Assembly: GCA_947579605.1 (NCBI GenBank)
Contig: OX388322.1
Coordinates: 7,688,001 to 7,752,000, forward strand
DNA length: 64,000 bases
Source of the DNA: Athripsodes cinereus
Taxonomy: Eukaryota; Arthropoda; Insecta; Trichoptera; Leptoceridae
Direction of reading: 5' to 3'
A program made the position numbers and the translations under genes. Of the stretch, positions 23,811-35,115 are shown one piece after another (within the stretch, counting starts at the first letter, position 1; each line of letters begins with the position of its first letter). Under the pieces are notes generated by a model. That model made no database searches. It saw only the letters and a program-made list of their open reading frames with translations, and had not been told where the DNA came from.

Positions 23811-24577
23811 GTTCATTGTTTTGAGTTTCCTTTTCAAAGGTTTCAATTATCGATGAAATGATTTAGTAATATTATCACGGTAAATAACTTTCAAACTAAA
23901 GAACATTACAGTATAACAATACAATTTTTTTAAGTTAAAGTATATATGTGTACTATGATATCACAAAAATAGTAGATTACAACACTTTTAAAATTATACA
24001 TTTAAGTTTTCTTTATAAAAAAATATGAAGTTAATATCTATATGTATAAATAAAATATTAATTAGCGCCTTCAGAGATTAAATATTATGTTTGCCAAAAC
24101 TTATTTATAATGAAAACGTTACATTCCAGATATCACATGTACCTATACACAATTTCTTTCGTTTAAAGTTCTTATGAGTTTCATAAAAAGAGTAACAGTT
24201 CAATTTATTTTATGAATAGTGTACATATGCTTGTATGAATGTTACGTCTACAATAAACATTTTAATTAAGCAGTACTGTATAACGATAATAAAACTTTAT
24301 GGACCCGTTGAGAATACCTTATGCTTATTTACAAATTGTCTGCTATTTTAACAACAACAGTAGCACCTCATGATAAGCGCTTTTCCATTAGACTTGTGCA
24401 TTTGAGAGGATTTTATCAAAAATATTACCCTTTCCATTCCTAGGTCTGAAGACTTGGATTGTAGAAGGTCTAGCACTGTTATATGTTGTAAATAAGGAAA
24501 TTCAAATGCTTTAAACTGATGATTTACACCAAAACACCTGTATTTTAGAACACATTTGTTATAAGAATGGACAGGAT

Positions 24578-25009
24578 AATCAATCTATCTATCTATCTAT
24601 TCCCTCACGCCGTATCCCAAGTGGGGTAGGCAGAGAGAACGGAACGCCATATAGATCTGTCCTTACATACTTCCTTCGCTTCTTCAACAGTCATACAATT
24701 TCTCATGCACGCACGTCGATTTCTCTTACTCAGAACACGACCGTCCTTGAGAATTTGATCTACATGATCAAGCCATGTAGTTCTCGGACGCCCGCGCTTC
24801 CTCACACCCCTCCTTTTAGACAGGTATATCTTCTTTGTCACACTTTCCTCTTCCATTCGTTCCACATGACCAAACCATCTCAATTTATTTACGCGCATTC
24901 TATCCACAACACTCCTCTTGCATCCACTCATTTTTCTTACAATAACGGCATCTTTTACAAGTGGAATAACTGGTCTACTCACTGGGTTAATGGACATATT
25001 TGACATCAT
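24578..25009 (-). mobile_element. LINE-A C-terminus with GATA tail
   Basis: The minus-strand frame from about 24930 to 24605 reads VNKLRWFGHVERM, KKIYLSKRRGV, RKRGRPRTTWLDHVDQIL, RRACMRNCMTVEEAKEVC and LSAYPTWDTA, then a stop. This is the non-LTR RT C-terminal tail, and the reading frame is intact. After the stop comes ggaatag and a GATA repeat (24578-24600). The region upstream (about 24985-24930) resembles a SINE-1 3' end in the same orientation. The last coding codons are the part shared with SINE-1. Confidence 0.82.
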
Positions 25010-25734
25010 TTATGCACCATAAAATAGAATAATTTTAAGGCACTGAAAATATTAAACATAATTTTTAATGAAACAATCATCTTTAAGATACTCAAAAGCT
25101 GCAGAAAATGTATTTGATGCTATTTACTAAGCACAGACATGCTTCAATAGGCCCTGCATATAATATTATATTATATTGAAAAACATAAAAGGTTTGTTTA
25201 TATCATCTATGCGTTATTAAATAATTTACTCTACTATAACATGAAACCATTTAATTAATTAATCAGTATTTTAAGGTGTTTTTGTACAAAAACGGTATTT
25301 AAATGTTATCCTGGAAATAATATTTTTATCATCAAATAAATCCATGCATAAGAGTCTAAATTTAAAAGAAAAACAAAGTAAAATTATTTCATGGGTGACA
25401 CGAAGTGTTAACAACGTCATTAAAGTAAATATGTTCTTATTATTATTATTATGTACTTTTACACCTATAAAATATTCGTTTATATAAGATTTAACTTTAT
25501 ATAGTCGTGTTGAGGAAATTTCTAAAGTTGTTCAATTTACATTTCTACTTGAATAATGATGTTCACTTTCGAAATAATTCCAATTCTTAACTTTCGATGC
25601 GATTTGTACAAATATTTTTTTTATTTCATCGAATCATCAAGTAATACCTGGTAGGTATAAATGTATTAGGTATCTATATTTTATATTTATTTTTATTTTT
25701 TTATTTTATGTTTTACAAAAGATATTAAGGTTTT

Positions 25735-25875
25735 GTTATAAACCCGAATACACCTTTCACAGTAAACTACTAAAAGCTTGTGTCGTGAAAGGGGAGTTTG
25801 CCGGCAACTGGTATCGAACCACGGACCCCTTGTTCACGAGGCCGAGACTCTACCTCCAGGCTACCGACGAACATA
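25735..25875 (-). repeat. SINE-2 copy
   Basis: The minus strand has a tRNA-like head (agcctggaggtagagtctcg, B-box-like ggttcgatacc), then a ttgccggcaaactcc-type junction, cttgtgtcgtgaaagg in complement, and the 3' end ggtttataacaaaacc. About 85% similar by eye to 43425-43603. Confidence 0.8.
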
Positions 25876-25959
25876 TAAAAATATATAAATAATTTAAATA
25901 AGTTTTTGAGTGTTCGGTTAAAGGCAAATATTTGTTAGATATTACAAATAAGCCATTAT

Positions 25960-26090
25960 TTTAATGCCTTTTCCTCAATGATAGTGCATTACACCCTTCT
26001 TTAATATCTTCATTTATGGCACAGAGCCGACTTGTTAGTTCATTGCATTCAGTTAGCTCGCGGGCTACCTCTATTAAATATTTCCACACG
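25960..26090 (+). repeat. Possible SINE-1 remnant
   Basis: tttatggcacagagccgact and tagctcgcgggctacctc match SINE-1 positions loosely. The tail and head are missing. Confidence 0.35.
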
Positions 26091-26149
26091 ATCATCTATT
26101 GATATGTGGAGGGAATGATCAGTATTTACTTTTTATTCAAATTCAGATT

Positions 26150-26290
26150 CAAATATATTTATTATTGATAAATATACAATTTACAACAATAATCATTTAC
26201 TTATAATTATACAGTAAGCAAAACAATTCATTCCCTCAAATATGAGCAGAGCTCGTGCTTTGAGGAATAGTTCTATTATTTTTTACACGT
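26150..26290 (-). repeat. Possible LINE 3'UTR fragment
   Basis: A repeated ttcaaattcagattcaaata block at one end and a gagggaatgaattgttttgc-like block in complement suggest a LINE 3' end. There is no coding support. Confidence 0.3.
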
Positions 26291-26413
26291 ACTCTTGCTC
26301 ACAACAAATAATAAATAAAACATCAACAAAAAATAGAAATAAAATATAACAAGACAAATTAGTTGAAATATATACAAATATAGCATAATAGGTAGTGCAA
26401 AATAAAATAAAAC

Positions 26414-26670
26414 TACTACTACTACTACTATACCATCACGGCATATCCCACAAGTGGGGTAGCCAGCAGACCAGCTGCATGTAAGAAACATGGAAGCTGT
26501 CCTCTTCGTGCCAATATAAAATCAAGACATTCAGGATGGGTGGCAAATCTCATCGCTGAATTTAAGGTGTACAATGTCTTAATTTTTTCGAACACCTGCC
26601 TTTTACAGGACACTCGAAAACTTACGGAGAAGAGTGGGAGACCAATTCTTTACCGGGTGCTCCACGGGAT
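26414..26670 (-). mobile_element. SINE-1, full-length reference copy with target duplication
   Basis: This is the best copy in the window at 257 bp. It is flanked by an exact 11-bp duplication taaaataaaac at 26403-26413 and 26671-26681. In sense (minus) orientation it starts atcccgtggagcacccggta and passes ggtctcccactcttctccgt, ggcaggtgttcgaaaaaatt, ttcagcgatgagatttgcca and ttggcacgaagaggacagct. It reaches ctaccccacttgtgggatat and ends gtgatggtatag plus a TAG repeat. The ORF 26428-26613 within it is incidental. No clear A-box/B-box pair was found in the head. The 3' end matches LINE-A. Confidence 0.9.
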
Positions 26671-27112
26671 TAAAATAAAACATAAAAGCAAGAAAAGAAA
26701 AAATAAAATATAAAAGCAAGAAAAAAAAGAAAATGCAAAATAGACAAAATGTAGTAAAACAAAATAAATAATATATAAATAAATTAATATAAATAGAATA
26801 TAATAAATAATACTTATATGTATTTTATTTATCATATTTAGTTGTTACTTGTACGTAAAAGGGTATATTTATTTTATAATTGATCCTTATTAGCATGCCT
26901 CTTTCGCTTCCTCCACATACATAAAAAATTTCATATTATATGCACGCCAATATCTCTAACTGAACAGGCGGTCATTCTTGAGAATTTAATCCAATTTAGT
27001 TAAACCACATTGTTCTCAGATGTCCGCGCTTTTTTTACACCCTTTTATTTAGACAAATATACTTTCTTTGTCTTCCTTATCCATTTTTCATTTTAATAGG
27101 TCAGAGAAAATT

Positions 27113-27156
27113 ATAAAGTGATGTTCTTCACAATATTGTGAAGAACATCACTTTAT
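27113..27156. repeat. Perfect 44-bp palindrome
   Basis: Two 22-bp arms meet at 27134/27135 with no spacer (centre cacaatattgtg). It could be a relic hairpin or cruciform. No flanking duplication was seen. Confidence 0.9.
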
Positions 27157-27189
27157 GATAATTTAAGATAGACCCACCTGACACTCGGA

Positions 27190-27235
27190 TACCTCAAGAG
27201 TTGAAGACTCTTATTCATCCGCATATTCAAACCAA
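27190..27235 (-). repeat. Possible LINE-B 3'UTR remnant
   Basis: tcggatacctcaagagttga and gactcttattcatcc loosely parallel the LINE-B 3'UTR at 7930-7970. There is no further similarity. Confidence 0.3.
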
Positions 27236-27667
27236 AGTTGTCCTCACTGGTGGATCTTTGGGCAGGCATGAAAGTTCAGCCGTTCTAATAATCAGCAAAT
27301 ATTTCGTTGTTACTATGAAAAGATTTGTCTCCCTTGTTATAATTACCATTCGGAACAGTCTATTTAGCTGTATGTAGTCGGCACTAACTTAGAATGGTAA
27401 TGGACTCTATAAGAAATTTTATGTATTGAGTTTCATAATTTACAAAAAAACTATGCTACTTACTTTTCAATTACCGATTCAAAGCCCCGTAATCTCTTAT
27501 TTAAATAGAAATAAAACTTAACGTGAAATTTATATTGTCTTTGAACACCTTTTCAAAGTATTTTTAAATTTCCTGTGCTTAAAAACTTTTTCTTTGATCT
27601 AAATATTAATTAATTTCGGTTTTAAATTAACAGACACTAAGAATTTGCATAAATACTTTATATAACA

Positions 27668-27925
27668 TAACTTTACTTATGCAGCTATTTCTGCCCACTG
27701 CTGAACTATGCAATGTCTTCAGGCTTCTCTGTCCTGAGCCTTCTATAATCAGTTACCGGCAATCCTTCTAATGTCGTCAGACCATCCTGTGGGAGGTCTT
27801 CCGTAACTCCTTTTATATTCACAAGGTCTACACTCCACCACCCTTTTTGTCTATATTTGATCTTTGAGTCTAGCAATATGCCCTGCCCGTGACCACTTTA
27901 TCCTTCTTTCGACGACATCCGAATA
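27668..27925 (-). mobile_element. LINE-E RT C-terminal fragment
   Basis: On the minus strand, with interruptions, it reads WSRAGHIARLKDQI, VVECRPCEYKRSYGRPPTGW, SDDIRRIAGNWL, KAQDREAW and QQWAEIAA. The Gly-His-Ile-Ala-Arg, Gly-Arg-Pro-Pro-x-x-Trp-x-Asp-Asp and Gln-Gln-Trp blocks are diagnostic of a common non-LTR RT tail. In-frame stops (before TKRVV and before KAQDR) show it is dead. Confidence 0.75.
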
Positions 27926-28920
27926 TTTTATAGACATGTATTTATCAAACTATTGACTTGAACATGTACTGGAGAACTTATACTAAAATATTGGTTAAAT
28001 TATTCATTTACTAATTTTCTTACTGGACGAGTTTTACATAGAAATACTTACATTTATTAAAAAAGACGATGAATACGGACAGGGTGACTTTATTGCAAAG
28101 GTCCCAAACTCTCCAACAAACGCAATTATTGAATTTTATCAAATAATATATTTTCGTTTACATTTGCATTGACAGAAAAATAAAATATTCATGTGGAATT
28201 AAAAATAAAATAATTCACTTTGATACATAGTTTAAACATGTAACTACATCGTAGAATAGAAAGGTGTGACGTAATAAAAATCCTCCAGATTTATGTCAAT
28301 AATATTTCTCGTCAATAAAAACCTGTTCTCAAGTAAACATGACACCCGCTGGGGTCAATAAATATCGTAAGTGGTTGTGAAATGGTCATCTTATATAACA
28401 ATATATATGTTACACCATCATGAAAATAAAGTATTTTGTAGGCCTCTCAACACTGTTGCCAAATTCCGCCTAAATATTTATTAGGGTCTTTTCGTTTCGG
28501 CAGATCGTTACAATATAAAAATCTTTTCACCATCATACGTGTAATCGATTTCTCTACCTAAAGTAAAACGTTTTTCTTTGAACCTTTCGGGCAAATCGGA
28601 ATAAGGGGAAAGACTTAAATTATGGTAGGTTTAGGAGATTGGAGCCGTAGTTCAAATGTTCCTAACGGCGGTAGTTTCCTCCGTATTTTATAATATATGA
28701 TAAAACATAGGTAATAAGATTTTACCATGTAAGTTGTTAAACTTAAAAAGTCTGATTCTAAATTTACCTTTATGAAATACGATTTGAAATTTTTGACATA
28801 AAAATTGTTTATAGGATTCATTTATATCAATTAATCCTCAAATAGTAAACATAGCTTTTTCCTCACACTGAGGATAATTCGAAGCACCAGGCGAAAAAAT
28901 TGGTTTCTCACACTTTTTAG

Positions 28921-29045
28921 TATGTTTTTGAGTGTTCTGTAATAGACAAGTGTTCTTGTACTTCAGTAACGAGGTTTGCAACCCAGTCTTAGTATTTTAT
29001 TTTTTTGTTGGCACAGAAACAGCTTATTTATTGCACGCGAAAAAC
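28921..29045 (+). repeat. SINE-1 middle fragment
   Basis: gagtgttctgtaatagacaa, cttcagtaacgaggtttgca and tgttggcacagaaacagct follow the family order. The 3' end is missing. Confidence 0.6.
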
Positions 29046-29854
29046 CAGTTTTCAACACCCGATTGTTTTTCATTCAATTCCAACTCAGTATAGTGGGAAT
29101 TCAAAGTATTAAATATAAATAATTGCTTTTTATTATATTTTGTGCCGTTATCTTTTTTCTGGTTTTAATATTTTAGGTACTCATTTCAGCGATAGCCAAT
29201 TGAGGTAAGAACAACTATACATGGTTATTGATGACACAAATAAACTAATCTTAATGATAAGTATATTTTTAATAAAAACAATTTAATATCACAGTTTAAT
29301 AAACTTTTATTATTTTATTTATAACTTTTCAAAACCTAACTATTTTTATCAAGAAATATTGTATTGATTTATTTTATGATAAAGACGGATGAAGGATGTC
29401 ACCATCTGACGTTGGGATTAAAATTCTCGATAAAATTTTGTAATAAACCTTTTGTTAACGAGATAAATAAATTACATCCCTCAATGATCCAATATTGTGA
29501 ATATTGCGGACATGAACCTAAATTTCAATCACAGAAATAACACTAAAAGCAGTTTTGAGAAATTTACCGAATTCAGAGAACATAATTATAAACCCCTTGT
29601 ACAATTTCCCTTTATTCGTTGTTTAATTTTTGATTGTATTTCTTTATTTCATTGTCATCTTAATCATAAATCACTTAATTTTATTTTATTTTAAGATGTA
29701 TATACGGCAATAAGCCTTTTACATTTTTACATAAATTTGAAATATATAGATGTATACTCGTATATGACCTTTCATTCATGGAATGCATGTTGCACATGCG
29801 TTTCGGATGAAAATCAGGTCATTCAGTCATTTATATATGTGTAAACAACAACAG

Positions 29855-30380
29855 GTACAAGGTTGGTGCACTCTACTATCTTAGTGCCAACACTTATGTA
29901 TGCAAGTGAAACGTGGACATGGTTAAAGAAGGATGAAAGTGGCATAAATGCAGTTAAAATGAGATCGTTGAGAAGGATGTGTGGTAAAAGTCTGAGAGAT
30001 CGTGTGCGTAACAGTGGTATTCGAAAGGAATGTGGAATGAAAGTTGATGTAAAAACAAGGATGAATGTAAATAAGTAAAGATGGTTTGGGCACGTGGAAA
30101 GAATGAATGAGGACAGAATGACTAAGAAGATATATTTGGCTGCGAGGAATGGTGCTCGGAGACGTGAACGTCCGAGGATTAAATGGCAAGATCATTTGAA
30201 TCAAATCCTACAGGACGGTCACGTGTTGAGCGCATTGAACAGGAGAGCATGCATGAGGAATTGTATGACAGTAACGGAAGCGAAAGATGTATGCAAGGAT
30301 AGAAGGAAGTGGCGCTCGATCCTTTCTGCCTACCCCGGGAGGGAAGCGGCGTGATGGTATGTATGTATGTATATGTATGA
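29855..30380 (+). mobile_element. LINE-A C-terminus with nonsense codon and GTAT tail
   Basis: Frame 29863-30354 reads MYASETWTWLKKDESGINAV, RMCGKSLRDRVRNS, a TAA at about 30076-30078, then RWFGHVERMNED, GARRRERPRIKWQDHLNQIL, RRACMRNCMTV and LSAYPGREAA, then a stop. At the premature stop this copy has aagtaaaga where the 50881 copy has aagttaaga, so it is a single T-to-A change. After the final TGA comes tggtatgtatgtatgtatat, the microsatellite tail. Asp-Glu-Ser and Ser-Glu-Thr-Trp precede the tail as in RT thumb regions. It is 5'-truncated. Confidence 0.85.
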
Positions 30381-30854
30381 TAAGCAACAATGGGTAAAAT
30401 GATTCATAGTGTCGACTGATCAAACACTTACCAGAGATTAATATAATTATTATGAATAAAAAAAAAATATTAAACAAACATATAAATTAACAGCATAAAC
30501 AGGATTACATTAACAATATAAAAAAATAATATTAATTTAAAATTAACAAAACTTTAAGTACGATTAATTGAAATAATTTTTAAAAATATATGAAGAAAAT
30601 GTGTGACCCTAATATAACTTTATCTATCCACTGCTAAATATAAAAATGAATATAATTCTTAATAAAATTGTACATTAATAATGCATGTATTTCATAAAGA
30701 ATGAATAAATTAATTAAACAAATATTTAAAACATCTACGTTTTTCCAGGCATTTCCATATTGGGCTATTTTTACTTACTGGTAATGTTGGGATAATAATG
30801 ACCCAGAAGACCAGGCAGACCAGTGACCACTTGGATGTCTACAACTACCTACAA

Positions 30855-30904
30855 CTTTGCCCTCGCCTTTATCCCAAATAAATGGGATATAGGCGAGGGC
30901 AAAG
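30855..30904. repeat. Hairpin, 21-bp arms
   Basis: ctttgccctcgcctttatcc and its near-complement (30884-30904, one mismatch) flank an 8-base loop. It is GC-richer than its surroundings. There is no T-run to suggest a terminator and no adjacent gene. Confidence 0.75.
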
Positions 30905-31930
30905 AAGGAGACTGGTGATATTAGGATCTTATTGTTTCTCATGTCACATTGTTTACCTACATTTTTTTAATAATCAAAAAAATAGTGACTGTAGTATCAA
31001 AACATGATTCTTTTATTATTTTGTACTAGTGGCAAACCTTTGCTATAATATAGTATAATATAATATTACTTATGTATTTTATATCACCTGATGTGCAGAT
31101 GATAGCGGGCCCACCGTCACGCAAACAATGTTATTTATTTTCAGTTGGAATGTTTTCAGATTAATTTATGACTCTGAATTCAGTAAATTTTCATTAAAAA
31201 CGTATTTTTATAATCCGAATTTATTATTTCTTTGTGTTTATTGAATATTGTATTAAATTTCAGAGACAAAATTTCTCTATAAATATGTTCTTAGAATAGT
31301 ATTTATTCGACATGACAAAAAACTTTATTAATTTTATATATTCAATGAATATTCTAGATAATTCAAATACGAAGATATTTTTATCATAAAAAACATGATA
31401 TAAAACATAAGTTTGTGTATTTTTTTCTGTAATACGCATTAAGTAGATGCATTACATTACGCATTTTGCTGACGTAAATGCTTTAGAATTAAGATTACAT
31501 CCAACATATTTAAAAAGTTTGATTAATGCGTGAGATATAAAACATCTAGCCTATTCATATTTCAACCTTCTTCTGAAGTCAGAGATAAGGCAAAAACCTC
31601 TTGCATTCTGAAAAATTTATGCAAGTTCCGTCACTTTTTCCATGATATTTTTTACTCTCTAATATCAATGAAAGGAAAATATACAATACCAGAGTCACAT
31701 TTTAACCTCTTAATATTATCTCCAAACTCATAGTAATGGAAAAGTTTGATGACGATATGATCCTGGCATACAAACTCGGATCTATATAATATAAAAAACT
31801 GGACCGATTGGAGTAATAAGGCGTATAGAGGAACTCTACTCTCTGACGCATGATACTAAGAAAATGATCATCAGCGTTGAAGTAGCCTGCAACTTCTATT
31901 TTATATTTTGTTTCCATAATATTTTTTTGT

Positions 31931-32007
31931 TGCTGCCTGGAGAAATATGAGGGAGGCCTATGTTCAGCAGTGGACAGATGTGGCTGTATAGATAGATAGA
32001 TAGATAG
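31931..32007 (+). mobile_element. 77-bp severely truncated LINE insertion with perfect target duplication
   Basis: Codons read NMREAYVQQWTDVAV then a stop, the extreme C-terminus of a LINE-E-type RT, followed by five GATA units. Exact 13-bp duplications aatatttttttgt at 31918-31930 and 32008-32020 bracket it. This is the classic outcome of target-primed reverse transcription that stopped early. Confidence 0.88.
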
Positions 32008-32727
32008 AATATTTTTTTGTAGGTACACAACTCAAGATAAAACATTCACGATTATATTATGACTTTTACGTAATTTCTACCTCTTTCAAATGTTTATTTT
32101 GAAATATGTATTGTAGACTTCTGAAGGACGTTTAGAAACTAACGATTTCACAATAATAATATAATTTTAAAATAACTGAGGTTTCTTTTAAATTGCAATA
32201 TTATGTATATGAAGCAGACGTTGTACGGTGCAATTTAATTTTATTTACGACCTCCAATTGTAATAAAGAGGTTGCTTCTACTTGGTGCTTGTGAAATAAC
32301 GGCGCCATTTGTTAATATTTCACCTTGGATGAAATAGAAAAATTAACAATTTTATTTTGATAGAAATATTAGGCACATTATATTGATTTATCGTTGAAAA
32401 CAAAATACCTACTTGTTTTACTTTGTTATGATTTATTATCAAACCTTTGTTTGACTATTTGAATAAAAGAATAAAACACAGAAATCTTTTGTGTCTGATA
32501 TTTTTGAACGTAATTTAGAAATGTCTAGATTAAAAATATTTTAATAAATATGATTCAACTTGCTTAAATGCACATAAATATACTTTAAATGAAAATCTCA
32601 AGTTATTTGAGTTTTTTTAGCATTATTAAGTCTCCATGATTATTATACGTTAGTCTGCTGGCTTCTACACTTGAATATTAAACCTGGGTAGTAAAGTTAG
32701 ATACATCTTATTTCTGACAAAGACGCT

Positions 32728-32815
32728 GGTGATCCACTTTCACAATACACCGTTCCTACAACAATGTTATCAGAGGCTTAGGAATGTAGTGGAAAGAAGT
32801 AACCTGTGCTTGTTC
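32728..32815 (+). mobile_element. LINE-C scrap
   Basis: ctttcacaatacaccgttcc, acaatgttatcagag and taggaatgtagtggaaagaa match 20791-20850 (Phe-Thr-Ile-His-Arg-Ser ... Met-Ser-Trp-Lys). It joins directly onto an inverted LINE-E scrap. Confidence 0.7.
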
Positions 32816-32965
32816 AGCCATCTCTCCACTGTTGGATGTAGACCTCCTCCAAATTCTTCAAAGTTCCTCTTTCTTGAGCCAGTATTGCCCATCTCCTACC
32901 CATGACGGGGATCATTTCATCAGCCCATCTTTTCTGGGCCCGACCTATTCCTCTTCTTTCATCCC
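32815..32965 (-). mobile_element. LINE-E-type RT C-terminal scrap
   Basis: The minus strand reads open: GRAQKRWADEMIPVMGRRWA, ILAQERGTLKNLEEVYIQQW, RDG. The Gly-Arg-x-x-x-Arg-Trp-x-Asp-Glu, Ala-Gln-Glu-Arg and Gln-Gln-Trp blocks identify the same RT tail type as 27668-27925, but from a more distant family member. Confidence 0.75.
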
Positions 32966-34379
32966 AAGTTCAAAGTTACTTAATAAGCTCAAAATCACCC
33001 TAAATAGTAAAGCCTCATTTTTTCTTCGTATTTCAAAAGTAATACAATGCTGAACCCACTTATCAGACTTCATGATTACAATTTCATCAGCAATGTCGAC
33101 CTTTAAATCAATCACGTTGTGGCCTGTCGAGGTTTGAACTGGCGATGGCAGGCGGGCGGACGGTGTTTTGTTGAAATGTAACTGAATACATTGTATTATT
33201 ATAATTAGTGGGTCAAACCACACCCTCTACCTTATATTGAGTGACAGGACGTGAAATCTGTTTTGTGTCAGGAATACACCGCACTATTATTATGTTCCCC
33301 TTGTAGTGAATACATTTCAGAGGCTAGGTATTTTTAGTTGTAAGTTGTATAATTTTCTTGTCATTACTTCGCCCACTGTATATTTTTAAATCGTTAACTG
33401 TTTGTTTTTAACGATGTGATTCTTCTCATCTGCTACTTAAACTGCAATTTTTAAATTATTGATCTACCTGTGTTTAATACTACTTATATTTTTTTCTGAT
33501 TTTTAATTTTTGTTTTTTTCAACTAAAATTCAGTATACACTTAGTACATAACATAGTTTATCTAATACAATTGTAGAAATTTTTGCAGCTCATTTTTAAC
33601 TTGTTTGTTACTCGGAATTAGTTGCAAACTTTTTTTTTGTCGAACAAATTATTTCCACATTGGTATCGCTGAAGAACTTCCCAATTAACTCAGTGAGAAA
33701 ATTCAGTTGGGTTATACAGAATTAAATACATACGGCTTTTTGGTATAAATTATTCGAAATGCTCTTCACAAAAACATTATTTATGATTTAGACACCTACC
33801 AAATTTATCTTTTGACACACATACATAGTTAAGAGGGACAATGCACGATGAGTTCTTGACTTCCAATCTTAATCGTTAATCTTGTTAATTGGGTTTTAAT
33901 GACTGAATCTAATTTCATAGTTTCCTTACGCAGCAAGATCAAGCTATAATCTACTAGATATGATTATGAAAGAAAATAGAAAATATGCGTGCAACACGAA
34001 ATTAAATACATTTGTTCAAAAAACCTTGTTGAGGTGGTTTTGTGAATATACCTACATGTACAAACAAGATTCGTGGAAGGAATCAATTCGTTTCATGGTC
34101 TGATGGCTTTGTTTAATTTAATTAAGTAAGTGAAATGGTTCCTAGGTTTGCAGGTAGGTATATGTTTACGTATTTATTTATATAATATGTTCTCTACCCA
34201 TCTACCTTCTTAGGAGTGAATGGTAGAAAAATTGGGTTTACACTCCATTGGGTCGACTTGTAAAAATTGTGTAACAGAAAATTCTTATTAATACGTTTTC
34301 TGTAGGCATTTTTATCTAAAGCGGCTATGAACGAATTTTATGTTACCATAAAGCAAATGAATTAATGTATCTTAACATC
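32966..34379. other. AT-rich DNA, nothing firmly recognised
   Basis: A GC-richer patch at 33118-33172 (ggcctgtcgaggtttgaact, gcaggcgggcggacgg) could be the decayed head of an unknown SINE. No second copy is in the window. The ORF 32945-33223 only prolongs the LINE-E scrap. Confidence 0.4.
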
Positions 34380-35115
34380 TTAACAGACTAACATAAGATC
34401 TGTAACTTTGACTCAAAAACTTATTATCAAAATTATACTCCGTAAACCAAGAATATTCCCCACGGATGAACTCTTCACAATTTTCGAGGTACCTACAGTG
34501 GAGCAGTTGTATAGGAATATAGCAGTACTACAGATACATAAAGAAACTTTTGATGGTCAGGTCGTTGATACAGTCCGGAGTCGAAGGTCACATATTGCGG
34601 GTAATTTATCTGTACCTATGTGTAGGAAAACTATTACACAACATCATTACATCTACCAGGGTACAAAATGGTTTAATGGGCTACCAAAGGAACTGAAAAA
34701 CGTCGGGAATTATAGAGTATTTAAAAATAAAATAGGTTTATTGAAAAAAAAATTAATTGTTAAGTAGAATATATCTAGAGTAAGTATTAGTTAAGTATAT
34801 TATTATTTGCCACCCATCCTGAATGTCTTGATTTTATTTTGGCACGAAGAGGACAGTTTGCATGTTTCTTACATGCAGCTGGTCTCCTGGCTACCCCACT
34901 TGTGGGATATGCCGTGATGGTATAGTAGTAGTAGTAGTAGTATTATTGTTTAGATGTGTAAAATTAAGAATACTGTAAATCTATCCCATACACAAGTATA
35001 ACTCTTTCAATGGGATAGTAAACAATAGATTTTTAAGTGTATTTTAGTAAATGTGTAATATATATGTATTTTTGTGATATTTTTCCAATAAATAATAAAT
35101 AAAAAAAAAAAAAAA
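34380..35115 (+). mobile_element. CR1/Jockey-like LINE 3' end with poly-A
   Basis: Frame 34408-34767 reads RKPRIFPTDELFTIFEV, TVEQLYRNIAVLQIHKE, RSRRSHIAGNLSVPMCRKT, YQGTKWFNGLPKELKN and YRVFKNKIGLLKKKL, then a stop. The Arg-Lys-Pro-Arg ... Pro-Thr-Asp start, the x-Trp-Phe-Asn-x-Leu-Pro block and the terminal Phe-Lys-x-Lys pattern are those of the RT C-terminal region of CR1/Jockey-like LINEs. The 119-residue frame is intact but lacks the RT core. The 3'UTR ends aataaataataaa and an A-run to 35115. A SINE-1 is nested at 34808-34940. Confidence 0.8.
34808..34940 (+). repeat. SINE-1, 5'-truncated, nested in a LINE 3'UTR
   Basis: Very close to the reference copy from tgccacccatcctgaatgtc to gccgtgatggtatag plus a TAG repeat. 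Flanked by tattatt at 34801-34807 and 34941-34947, a plausible 7-bp duplication, though AT-simple. Confidence 0.85.

Noticed and set aside
26428..26613. 61-codon ORF with Cys residues
   Set aside because: Lies wholly in the full-length SINE-1; other copies do not keep the frame.
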